From the NCBI RefSeq assembly GCF_017565645.3, contig NZ_CP086136.1:1502001-1566000 (forward strand): a stretch of 64,000 nucleotides of DNA, written 5' to 3'. Each line of letters opens with the position of its first letter. Within the stretch, counting starts at the first letter, position 1. Source of the stretch: Bradyrhizobium barranii subsp. barranii (GTDB lineage: Bacteria > Pseudomonadota > Alphaproteobacteria > Rhizobiales > Xanthobacteraceae). The notes below the pieces were generated by a model that was not told where the DNA came from, made no database searches, and saw nothing but the letters and a program-made list of their open reading frames with translations. A program made the translations under genes and the position numbers. Of the stretch, positions 51,857-60,784 are shown in pieces.

Positions 51857-54800
51857 CCGGAGACGAAGCTTCATTAGGCCAGGGACGCATCGATCTCGTA
51901 AGGGCGCGAGCCGCGATCACTGGTGCATTCGATCCATTTGACCTGCTTGACCGGAATCTGGATGAGAAAACAGAAGCGAGCCTCCTGAATGCGCTCGCGA
52001 GCGATATCGACGAAGTGGTTGTCGGAACAAAGACGCTTTGGCGCTTGTCAGCGCATGCGAGGCACCGAGAGTTGCCACGCGCAATGGCGAGAGGCGATTT
52101 TTCAAAATTGCTTAAAGACGCGAAACCCCAGCCTGAGGATCTGTTTGCGCTGCATCTGATCAGGTTGCTGAAGGGGCCGCGTCCGCCCAGTTACGACAGA
52201 TTTAGTCCTCCTGAATTGCTTAATATTGCCGTCGCGCAGGATTTCGTCAATCACGCGAAAGGCGCACCGGCTCCTGCGGGGACCGAGGATCCAAGATGGG
52301 TCCTCGGCCGCATAGACGAAAAGCAACGTCTCGACCATGTCGCTCCGAGATTGGTAGGTCGCAAGTCGCAACTCACCGCGCTACGAAAGTACGCGATGGC
52401 GGGTGAGATTGTAATGCCGCTGATTAAACTAGCCGAGCCGACAGTCGAATCAGGCAAGCTGCCCTGGCTAAGGCCCGTGCTTGTGACAGGCATCGGAGGC
52501 AGCGGTAAGTCGGCCCTCATCGCGGAGACCGTTAAATCTCTTCGGAGGGATGATTGGAGTGGTCCAATTACGGTTCTCCTTGACTTCGACGAGACTAACC
52601 TTTCGTTCGGCCTCGAGCGGGAGTGGACCGCCGAACTTACGCGGCAAATTGGACGAGCGCGCGCCGATCTCGATGGTCAGATGGATACATTGCGGCGCGA
52701 AATGGCGCGTGAAGCCCGGCGTCCAGATAGCGAACTGAAGGCGATAGACAGTGCGATGCTGGGTCTCGCCAAGGTTGTTTCTGAAAAGAGGAGGCAGCAT
52801 CATCTCGTAATTGTCGTCGATACGTTTGAGGAAGTTCTAGTTCAATGTGCCATGAGGCGGCCGCAGGACGTCACTGTACAAGAACACGATGAAATGCTCG
52901 AGCTTACTCCATTCGGGCTGCTTCTTGGTTGGATCGATTCGATCAAATCGCTCACCGGACCAAATGGGAGGCCGGCGTTTGAGAGCGTACGGGTCATTGT
53001 AGCTGGCCGCGCAGCGCCTTTCCCGGACGAGCAAGAGCGGCTTGCCACTTGGTTCGGCGCAAAGATGGAAATCGAGGGCTTTTCATCAAGTGAGGCGGCC
53101 GAATTCCTCCGAGATCGACGGCGCGACGCCAAGGTCTTGTCGAATAGGCGGATTGAGAGAATAGCGGCTGTCGCTGGGGTCACATGGTACCCGCTACTTC
53201 TCTTGATCCTAATCCTCTACGCGCGCGGTCGATCGGGCGAAGAAATTGATGATCTTATTGCTGATTTTGGACGATCGGATCTCTATCGCTCCAAGTTTGC
53301 GATCTCCGTGCTCTACTCGCGCTTCCTTGACCGCATCAAGGATCACAAAATTGTTGCTGAGGGCGGGGAGACCAGGGAAGTCAAGGCCAGCGAGATAAAG
53401 AGCCTCGCTCATCCGGGGGTGGCGCTGCGCAGCGTCACTCCCACGCTTATCCGCGAGGTCTTGGCTGCGCCTTGCGGACTCGGGCCAATTAGCGGCGAGA
53501 AGGCTCGAGATCTATTTTCGGCGCTGGCAAAGGAAGTGTGGCTCGTTGAGTACGTGGGGCCTGACGAAGTGCGCCACGTGAAGAATCTGCGCAGAGTCAT
53601 GCTGCCTATGCTTCGCGGCGACGGCACGAGAGAAGGGGGTGGCCGCAGTTTAAAGGAGATTGTTGCCGTCGTTCATGCTCGCGCCGCAGAGTGGTTTTCA
53701 GGGCAAGATTCAAACGATCCACGTAATCGGCAGATGGAGGCCTACTATCGTGCTTTTCTTGGGCAAACAGAGATGCTCGAGAATGACACAACATTGCGTC
53801 AACAGGTTGCCCTTCTCGCTGGTGAGGATGCGCACGCGATGCCGATCGAGGCCGCTTCTCTTCTGGTGCAGGGCAATCTCTCGGAAGACGAGAAGGCTGC
53901 TCTACCCGATCCGCTGCGCAAGAAGGTCAGGAGCGACATCAGAGCGAGAAAGGCAAGATCCGGCGTGGTTCACGCCTCACGGGTCCGTGTCCTTAAAGAA
54001 GACTACGATGATGAGGAGAAGATCGGTAGCTCGGCGCCGCCCACGCGCAGGCATTTGTCCAGAGTCCTTCAGGATCGTGACCTCGAATCGCGCGTAGGAG
54101 ACTTATTCAATCAGGCAGACTTTTTCGGAGTACAGCGTCTCACTCGGTCAAAGCTGTTGAATATTAGCGCCGAGGATCTGGATCCCAAACCAGCCGGATG
54201 GCTTACCGGACATTGGATATGGAAGTGGGCGCTGGCAAATCTTGCCGTAGATCGTTCTCATGACGTCGTCGCGACATGGATGCTAGACGACCTGAGGGTA
54301 TTTCGTCGCTACGGCGGGATGATACTCGCTGCGGTGGCGACCGTGGCAACCGGTGGGCAGGAGTGGGCAAGTCGAGGGCGCGTGCGTCGGCTAGACGTTG
54401 TGCGGGAGCGACTCGAACCTGACATCATGCGTATGATGGCGCTCGGCTTGACAATACTGCCCAAGGCGGCGGATCTGCCGACGGTTTACAGCCAGATCCT
54501 GCGCGGGGATAGCAACGCGCACGAGGGGCGTCCCCCGATACCCGTTAATCCTGCGATCGCGAGGCGACTTGCGGCTCTCCGTCGAAGCAAGCAAATCAAT
54601 TATTTGCAGTTGGATGAGGTTATCAGCGCGCGCGAATCCGTCCGAATCGAGTTCCACGGTGACGATCAGGAGATGCGATGGCTAGTGCGTGGGCGCACTC
54701 ACGAACTCTATGCGCCTGCTCGCGCAGCGTTGATCGATGCAGCAAAGTACGAACCCGGAAATTTTCGATCAGGGCTGGAGTATGTGAAGTCTCGTGCACC

Positions 54801-55056
54801 GCTCTGGCCAGTTGAATTGGAGCCGTCACGTTTGATTATTGAGCTGCAGAAGACACGACAAGCCGATTTCCTCCTTCAGCGGCTCATTGAGATATTGGAC
54901 GCCGCTGGCTTGCTGGGGAAAATACTCGAAACGCTGGACTCAAGTTCGGCCCTTGAACGCGTCCACGGTGTTGCGCGATTGTTCTCCCTTTACGATGAAT
55001 TGCTTTTGCACGGCGCGATTAGTGATGAGCCGGATGGGCGGAGGAAGAAGAAATGA
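51853..55056 (+). CDS. STAND-like P-loop NTPase
   Basis: The product has 1067 residues. The N-terminal ~165 residues (GRIDLVRARAAITGAFDPFD) are unassigned. A NACHT/STAND-type domain follows LVGRKSQL: Walker A GIGGSGKS (213-220), Walker B LVIVVDTFEE (318-327), sensor-like VRVIVAGRAAPF, then winged-helix-like segments (VAGVTWYPLLLLILILYARG). The C-terminal half is a long helical region without recognisable repeats. STAND NTPases are signal-driven switches used in bacterial defence. It overlaps both neighbours by ATGA, so stoichiometric co-expression is likely. Confidence 0.75.
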   Translation: MTGDEASLGQGRIDLVRARAAITGAFDPFDLLDRNLDEKTEASLLNALASDIDEVVVGTKTLWRLSAHARHRELPRAMARGDFSKLLKDAKPQPEDLFALHLIRLLKGPRPPSYDRFSPPELLNIAVAQDFVNHAKGAPAPAGTEDPRWVLGRIDEKQRLDHVAPRLVGRKSQLTALRKYAMAGEIVMPLIKLAEPTVESGKLPWLRPVLVTGIGGSGKSALIAETVKSLRRDDWSGPITVLLDFDETNLSFGLEREWTAELTRQIGRARADLDGQMDTLRREMAREARRPDSELKAIDSAMLGLAKVVSEKRRQHHLVIVVDTFEEVLVQCAMRRPQDVTVQEHDEMLELTPFGLLLGWIDSIKSLTGPNGRPAFESVRVIVAGRAAPFPDEQERLATWFGAKMEIEGFSSSEAAEFLRDRRRDAKVLSNRRIERIAAVAGVTWYPLLLLILILYARGRSGEEIDDLIADFGRSDLYRSKFAISVLYSRFLDRIKDHKIVAEGGETREVKASEIKSLAHPGVALRSVTPTLIREVLAAPCGLGPISGEKARDLFSALAKEVWLVEYVGPDEVRHVKNLRRVMLPMLRGDGTREGGGRSLKEIVAVVHARAAEWFSGQDSNDPRNRQMEAYYRAFLGQTEMLENDTTLRQQVALLAGEDAHAMPIEAASLLVQGNLSEDEKAALPDPLRKKVRSDIRARKARSGVVHASRVRVLKEDYDDEEKIGSSAPPTRRHLSRVLQDRDLESRVGDLFNQADFFGVQRLTRSKLLNISAEDLDPKPAGWLTGHWIWKWALANLAVDRSHDVVATWMLDDLRVFRRYGGMILAAVATVATGGQEWASRGRVRRLDVVRERLEPDIMRMMALGLTILPKAADLPTVYSQILRGDSNAHEGRPPIPVNPAIARRLAALRRSKQINYLQLDEVISARESVRIEFHGDDQEMRWLVRGRTHELYAPARAALIDAAKYEPGNFRSGLEYVKSRAPLWPVELEPSRLIIELQKTRQADFLLQRLIEILDAAGLLGKILETLDSSSALERVHGVARLFSLYDELLLHGAISDEPDGRRKKK

Positions 55057-56293
55057 AGTTGGACTTGTCCATTAGACCATTGCTGGCTGATCTTGAATAT
55101 CTTCTGCCGCCAGACGCAACTCTCGAGAGTACTGGTTCGCTGGAGGCGGTCCGCCGGCCAAGGCGTTCACTACCAGAGCGATTTACGGGCCGTCAGGGCT
55201 TCAGCAGCGATTTCCTGGGCTTCGACGTCCCGCTCCCCGTTCCGCTTGGCCTGCGCAAAAGCGATGTGCTGAAGATCGACGGTGTTGAGGGTATCCGACC
55301 AACACTTTTCCAGACACTATTCAGGGCGTCATCAATCAGAAGTCCCAATTTTCTGCAATCAACGATCTCGGCACATGGGAGCGCCTGCCCAAGGCTCCAG
55401 ACGCGCATTTTCAGATGGTGCTTGATTACATCCAGGGGCGCGCACAGGGCGGGAAAAGCGAGATCAAGGGCGCCACTCATTTCTTTAACCCGGATACGTC
55501 CGATCCAAGCTGGGGTGCGCCGATCAGGAAAAATCCAACTGCCCGCTTCGGCAGACCGCGGAATTCCCATATCCACGGCTTTCCGGACGGTTTTCATCCT
55601 CCCGAGGGCTATGCGATCCAGCTCGGCAAGCACTCATCGGTGTTTACAGGGGATGGGCAACCTCGGGGGCAGCTCATCAGTCCGGACAAGTCCGTTCCGT
55701 CGATTATCGCCGCCGCCAGCAAGGAATGGCAATTCTGGGGACAATCGACGCCGGGCCGCATTGCGCACTCGGACAACGAACAGGATTTTGCCATGTACGT
55801 CCGGGACAGGTATTGCAGCCCCCTGGGCGCTAGCCCTTCGCTGGCTGACATCGAGAATGATAAGTACGCGTGGTCGGCCGTTGCTATATCCTACTTCCTC
55901 CGGCAGGCCGGTTTGTCGAGTTCCGAATTCACGTTTTCGCAGCGCCATTCCACCTACATCCGCGAAGCCGTCAAGGCCCGCAATGACCGGGATAGGAGCA
56001 AAGCTTTCTGGGGATTCCGGCTCAGTGAGTCCGATGCTGTCGTGGCACCAGGCGACATTATTGGGCGGGCGCGTGAAGGAAGCATGAGCTTCGATCAGGC
56101 GCAGGCTCTTTTTGACAAGCACGAGGACTATGAAAGTCACAGCGATGTCGTCGTTGCCGTGAGAGCCGGCGTGGCTGAATTGATCGGTGGCAACGTCTCG
56201 GATTCGGTGACGAAGCGGACGATTGCCTTGGACCGCCGCGGCAAAGTCTCGGACAAGAGGTCGCTTGCATTTGTGGTGATGAAGAAGAACTGA
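55053..56293 (+). pseudogene. Putative cell-wall hydrolase / DUF2272 effector with NUC-like N-terminus, frameshifted
   Basis: ATG 55053 overlaps the NTPase stop (ATGA). The first ~75 residues contain FTGRQGFSSDFLGFDVPLPVP, resembling the start of NUC-type DNA/RNA non-specific endonucleases. A frame break lies near 55286-55293. One added base gives GYPTNTFPDTIQGVINQ then KSQFSAI, a SleB/CwlJ cell-wall-hydrolase pattern, and GATHFFNP. The C-terminal half (YAWSAVAISYFLRQAG, RHSTYIREAV) matches DUF2272, an NlpC-like fold. The restored product would be about 413 residues. It is likely the terminal effector of the operon. Confidence 0.65.
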
Positions 56294-56357
56294 CGCTGCA
56301 TCCTAGCCTGCTGCCAGCCGTCTTTCTTGCACGGGCCATAACACCGGCAGCGCGCAC

Positions 56358-56439
56358 CGGCTGTTGTGCGGCGTGGGGTCCCGACGCCGATCGGCATCAT
56401 AAGTCGGTGCTCCACATGACATTGGAGGGGTCATGCTTC
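56358..56439. repeat. 82-bp repeat R, copy 1, abutting an ISL3 end
   Basis: This copy matches 58938-59019 in length and at both ends (CGGCTGTT, GCGTGGGGTC then CGACGCCGATCGGCA; and GACATTGGAGGGGTCATGC plus TTCG). The middle differs. Each copy directly abuts an ISL3-type terminal repeat. It could be a subterminal part of the element or a preferred target. Confidence 0.7.
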
Positions 56440-56793
56440 GAGTCTGACTCATTTCTGATGAAGTTTGCCGGGCGACTGTGGTTCTCAAACGGAGAATCAG
56501 CGCCATGCGGACGGGCTTTCAAATCTCATCGCTCGTACCGAGTGGTTTGGTGTTTGATGGTGTAAGTGACTCAATGGATTCGCTTATTCTGGCGGTTAGG
56601 TCGGAAGCTGCGGAGGCTCGGTGCCCTTTGTGCGCAACAGCGTCGAGCCGCATCCATAGCCGGTACGTCCGGCATGTTGCCGATTTGCCATCAGCGGGCA
56701 GAAAGGTGCGCCTCCGGTTGCTGACGCGGCGCTTCACATGCGAGGCGCCGCATTGCCGCCGACGGATCTTCGCGGAGCGGTTCGGAGAAGACG
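56440..56793 (+). mobile_element. ISL3 family element, 5' fragment
   Basis: The left terminal repeat (TCTGACTCATTTCTGATGA) and the first ~96 codons of tnpA (ATG 56505, MRTGFQISSLVPSG to ERFGED) match, base for base as far as I can see, the reverse complement of the 60325-60671 end. The match stops at 56793. The frame then runs through unrelated sequence, including YVNHKVEEMCKAAKGIDTPL ending at 56941, which I do not recognise. It is a truncated IS copy. Confidence 0.82.
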
Positions 56794-56995
56794 CGGAATT
56801 CTGCTTGTCCCAGCAAGTGCCAACGCACGTGATCCGACGACTTACGTTAATCATAAAGTCGAGGAAATGTGCAAGGCGGCCAAGGGTATCGACACCCCGC
56901 TGGGCAAGGCCGTATTGGCCTTCCATAAGCGCTGGGGCTAGTCATTCGCCGGTGCGGATCGCCGCTTCAGTTAACTTAGGTCCGTATTGGCCGAG

Positions 56996-57445
56996 ATGTC
57001 CTTGATGCCCTCACGTCAAAATCTTTATGACCTCTATGGGTCGACAAGCCTGCTGAACCTCGAGAGGCGCATTGCCGAGGGCAAAATTCCGACCGCTGAG
57101 GAACTCGCCGCAGTGCTGGAGGCTAATTCCGCGGAGCCACTGCCGGCATGGTTTTCGGCATTGGTCGTCAAAAGCCTGCGCGGTGAGCTAAAGAAGCGCG
57201 GTCGTCCACCAAAGGATGACGCACTTTTCAGCATCCGATTCCAACTCGCCCGGGCGAAATATCGCCAGTATCTGACGTGGCTGCAAAAGCGTGAGCGCGC
57301 TGTCGGCCTGAAAGGATGGCCTGCAGTTCGCGATCAAAAGTGGTGGACAGGCCCGCCCCACGAACGTGCGGCCCGAATGGCCTCTGCGCGCTGGCTTCGC
57401 CACATGGACTGGAGAGCTTTTTTGAATCGCGTCTCGTCTTCATAA
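56996..57445 (+). CDS. Hypothetical protein in mobile region
   Basis: The product has 149 residues from ATG 56996; TTG 56987 is an alternative. It has a helical charged N-terminus (LLNLERRIAEGKIPTAEELA), a GRPPKD turn (RGELKKRGRPPKDDALFS), and a Trp/Arg-rich end (WWTGPPHERAARMASARWL). It lies 77 bases upstream of the ParB-methyltransferase gene and probably belongs to the same phage- or element-derived unit. No family is recognised. Confidence 0.55.
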   Translation: MSLMPSRQNLYDLYGSTSLLNLERRIAEGKIPTAEELAAVLEANSAEPLPAWFSALVVKSLRGELKKRGRPPKDDALFSIRFQLARAKYRQYLTWLQKRERAVGLKGWPAVRDQKWWTGPPHERAARMASARWLRHMDWRAFLNRVSSS

Positions 57446-57522
57446 TAATTCAGTTGATTTATCGTGAATGATTGCTGCGGTTGCCGGCCCTAAGACCTCC
57501 TCATTTCCCAAAGGAGGTTACA

Positions 57523-58893
57523 GTGTCCCTATCAGAATCAAACCAACCCACCCTCTCGATCGTCTATCAGCCGGTAAGCTCGCTCAAACCGCGCGCCACC
57601 AATCCTCGAACTCACTCGAAGAAGCAGATCAGCCAAATCGCCAGCGCTATCCGTCGATTTGGCTTTACCAACCCCGTGCTGGTCGATGACGCTAACGGGA
57701 TCGTGGCCGGGCACGGCCGGGTCGAAGCCGCGAAAGCCGTTGGCCTCGACCAGGTTCCGACCGTGCGTCTGTCCGCGATGAGCGAAGCCGAGATTCGCGC
57801 CTATGTGATCGCCGATAACCGCCTGGCCGAAAATGCGGGCTGGGATCGTGAACTACTGGCGCTTGAGCTAAAGTACCTTACCGACCTCGATATCGATTTC
57901 GACGTTACCCTTACCGGCTTCGAGCTGCCGGAGATCGATGTGCTGATTGGCGAGCTGTCGCTGGCAGACGATAATGATCCGGCCGATGCAGTGGTGGAGG
58001 TCGCAGCCGGGGCGCCTGTTACTCGGCTGGGCGATATTTGGCGTATCGGCGGCCACCGGCTGATTTGCGGCGATTCGACCCGATCCGAGACCTATCAGGC
58101 CTTACTTGGCGAGCAGCGCGCCCAGCTCGTGTTCACCGATCCGCCTTATAACGTGCCCATTTCCGGGCACGTTGGCGGCCTTGGCGCGGTCCAGCACCGC
58201 GAATTCGCCATGGCATCGGGTGAGATGTCGTCGGCCGAATTTACAGCGTTCCTGCGGACCGTATTTGGCCATCTTGCGACCTACTCTACTGACGGATCGG
58301 TTCATTTTCAGTGCATGGACTGGCGCCATCTCCGGGAAATGTTAGCCGCCGGTAGTGCCGCATACACCGACCTGAAGAATCTCTGCGTCTGGGTCAAGAA
58401 CAACGGCGGCATGGGTTCGCTGTACCGGTCGCAGCATGAACTTGTGTTCGTTTTCAAGTCGGGCACCGCGCCCCACGTTAACAATGTGGAGCTCGGCAAG
58501 CACGGCCGATATCGCACAAACGTCTGGAGCTATGCTGGCGTTAACAGCTTTGGCGGCGACCGTGATGATCTGAGCCTGCATCCGACGGTCAAGCCGATGG
58601 CGATGGTTGCCGATGCTATCCGGGATTGCTCGCATCGGAAGGCCATCGTCCTGGACGCCTTTATCGGCTCCGGCACGACGCTAATCGCGGCTGAGAAGAC
58701 CGGACGCCGGCGCTATGGCATCGAGATAGATCCGGCCTATTGCGACGTCACGATTCGCAGGCTGCTCGCTGTATGCGGTTTGGACGCTGTTCTGGAAGCC
58801 AGTGGACAGAACTTTGCCGAGGTCGATGCCGAGAGGGCGCCTGCAGCCCCGGCGCTCGTAGAAGCCGCGCCGAGGTTGGAGGGCCCAGCATGA
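57523..58893 (+). CDS. ParB-domain DNA methyltransferase (phage-type)
   Basis: The product has 456 residues. GTG 57523 is fixed by a perfect AAAGGAGG site 5 bases upstream. The N-terminal ParB/Srx domain (VSSLKPRATNPRTHSKKQISQ, VAGHGRVEAAKAVG) is followed by an N6-adenine/N4-cytosine methyltransferase of the beta class. That part has the catalytic motif TDPPYN, the target region, and the AdoMet motif DAFIGSGTTLIAAEKTGRR. Such fusions are common in alphaproteobacterial prophages and islands. No restriction partner is visible, so it is probably a solitary methylase. Confidence 0.88.
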   Translation: MSLSESNQPTLSIVYQPVSSLKPRATNPRTHSKKQISQIASAIRRFGFTNPVLVDDANGIVAGHGRVEAAKAVGLDQVPTVRLSAMSEAEIRAYVIADNRLAENAGWDRELLALELKYLTDLDIDFDVTLTGFELPEIDVLIGELSLADDNDPADAVVEVAAGAPVTRLGDIWRIGGHRLICGDSTRSETYQALLGEQRAQLVFTDPPYNVPISGHVGGLGAVQHREFAMASGEMSSAEFTAFLRTVFGHLATYSTDGSVHFQCMDWRHLREMLAAGSAAYTDLKNLCVWVKNNGGMGSLYRSQHELVFVFKSGTAPHVNNVELGKHGRYRTNVWSYAGVNSFGGDRDDLSLHPTVKPMAMVADAIRDCSHRKAIVLDAFIGSGTTLIAAEKTGRRRYGIEIDPAYCDVTIRRLLAVCGLDAVLEASGQNFAEVDAERAPAAPALVEAAPRLEGPA

Positions 58894-59027
58894 AAGGTCA
58901 ATCGGCCCGAGTTGTAGGTCCCCGCCCCCGCCAATCGCGGCTGTTAATCCGCGTGGGGTCTCGACGCCGATCGGCACGACAACTCTTTGATTCTTTTGAC
59001 ATTGGAGGGGTCATGCTTCGGCTCTGA
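58890..59027 (+). pseudogene. Truncated downstream gene cut by repeat R
   Basis: ATG 58890 overlaps the methyltransferase stop (ATGA). After about 16 codons (MKGQSARVVGPRPRQSRLL) the frame enters repeat R and the ISL3 end and stops at 59027. In related elements a DUF5681-type small gene follows this methyltransferase. The remnant is too short to identify, so that link is only contextual. Confidence 0.4.
58938..59019. repeat. 82-bp repeat R, copy 2, abutting the full ISL3 element
   Basis: This is the second copy of the unit at 56358-56439, in the same orientation. Here it touches the opposite (right-hand) terminal repeat of ISL3. Confidence 0.7.
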
Positions 59028-60671
59028 CGCATATTCGATGATCATGTTTGTTTTTATGGCGCGCCAATCAGCCTAGCCTGAAGGAGATCGAGCTTAGCGC
59101 GCCCGTACATCTGCCGTTTGACCAGCTTGAGTTTGGTGATCTGAGCTTCCACTTGGCCATTGGACCATGGTTGCGTGATAGCCGCGTGCACCGCGCCCTT
59201 ATCTTTGGCTCTTTGGCGATGCCATTCGCAAACGAGCCAATGAGGCTCCGCTTGGATTCATCTATCCAAGGTTCGAGCTCGATCTCGGCCCTCTTTCGGA
59301 TCATCGCGTGGAAGCGGCCAACGAGAGCGTGGGCATCGGCCAGCATAGGAACGCTTTGCGGCAACCGTTACGGTCTCGGCCTTGCTTAGGTGGTCGCGCT
59401 TTGTCGTCAGCAGCTGCGCTATCGTCCTGGCGGCGGGGACCTTCTGCAATTGTTGACGGCTGATAGTCTCGGCGCGCCGCCGTCGCGTGGCCCATTCCGC
59501 CACCACCCGCAGCGATCCCTTAAAGCCTTGCCCCCTCAAACGGCGCCAGAGTTCGGCGCCGTTGCGACAGCCGCCTGACCACTGCGCGTCCAGGAACGGC
59601 AGGTACCCATCCAGAGTGCTTTGACGGCTGCGGAACATATCCGTACCGCCGCCGCGGCTAATTTGGCGAACCAGATTGCGACTATGTCCTGTGCGGCGGA
59701 CGATCTCCTTGAGCGGCACACCGTCGCTGACAAGAGCCGCAATTGCGGCATGGCTGTCCTGGCGCCGCAGATAGCCCTGATAGCGAAGCTTTTCCGCGCA
59801 GGTCAGCAGTTTAGGATCGATCGTCGTCGCCCCGATTGCGGTTCGGATTTGGCTCATGGAGCGGCGCACCGCATCAAGGAAGGCCGCGCTCGCGTTTCCA
59901 TCAGATGCCAGCGGTCGGCGACCTGGATGGCGTTCGGGAGCGCCTTGGCTGCTGCCTCGCCATATCCACCACCGCGATCTCGCGACACAATGTTGATGCC
60001 CGGGTGCTTCGACAGCCACGCCTGAACGGTCGCCGTTTCCCGGTCGGGCAGCAAGGCAACGATCCGCCGACGCTCCAAATCGCACACGATGGTGCCGTAC
60101 CGACGGTTTCTCCGGAACGCCCAGTCATCGATACCCACAACAAGCAATGGATCCGTCGGTATCGCCGTCCGCCGGCGGACCACCCGCAGCAAGGTATCGT
60201 TGCTGACAGGCAGCATGAGCCGCTTGGCGAAGCTTGCTGCCGGCCGGCCGCCGAGCGCCAACCCCAGGTGATGGACGATGTGTTCGAGCCGTGCCGTCCG
60301 ACGCCGTCGAAGCGGAACGACGTCTTCTCCGAACCGCTCCGCGAAGATCCGTCGGCGGCAATGCGGCGCCTCGCATGTGAAGCGCCGCGTCAGCAACCGG
60401 AGGCGCACCTTTCTGCCCGCTGATGGCAAATCGGCAACATGCCGGACGTACCGGCTATGGATGCGGCTCGACGCTGTTGCGCACAAAGGGCACCGAGCCT
60501 CCGCAGCTTCCGACCTAACCGCCAGAATAAGCGAATCCATTGAGTCACTTACACCATCAAACACCAAACCACTCGGTACGAGCGATGAGATTTGAAAGCC
60601 CGTCCGCATGGCGCTGATTCTCCGTTTGAGAACCACAGTCGCCCGGCAAACTTCATCAGAAATGAGTCAGA
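59020..60671 (-). mobile_element. ISL3 family insertion sequence, near full length
   Basis: The element is about 1.65 kb with imperfect terminal inverted repeats: GGCTCTGACGCATATTCG at the left and the complement of TCTGACTCATTTCTG at the right. The right end lacks the last 2-3 bases and is joined to the IS110 upstream sequence. It carries one transposase gene on the minus strand. The 5' 350 bases also occur in inverted orientation at 56440-56793. Confidence 0.82.
59054..60609 (-). pseudogene. ISL3 family transposase, multiply frameshifted
   Basis: From ATG 60609 the protein shows the ISL3 zinc-finger N-terminus (CPLCATASSRIHSRYVRHVADLPS then CEAPHCRRRIF). The DDE core begins at VVGIDDWAFRRNRRYGT and continues with QVADRWHLM. 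Frames switch near 59895 (GAAAAC reduced to GAAAC), 59358 and 59203. After repair it continues through the remaining core to QARLIGAP and TAA 59054, about 515 residues. Three breaks make this a dead copy unless they are sequence errors. Confidence 0.8.
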
Positions 60672-60784
60672 TGGGGTATTCGGCCTGTTGCTGAGCCCCG
60701 CGTTAGCAGGGTGCTGCGCTTCAGGTTGATGATAAACGTGGTCTGTTTTCGAACAGCCACAAGCATCAGACGGAGAAGCGCAGC

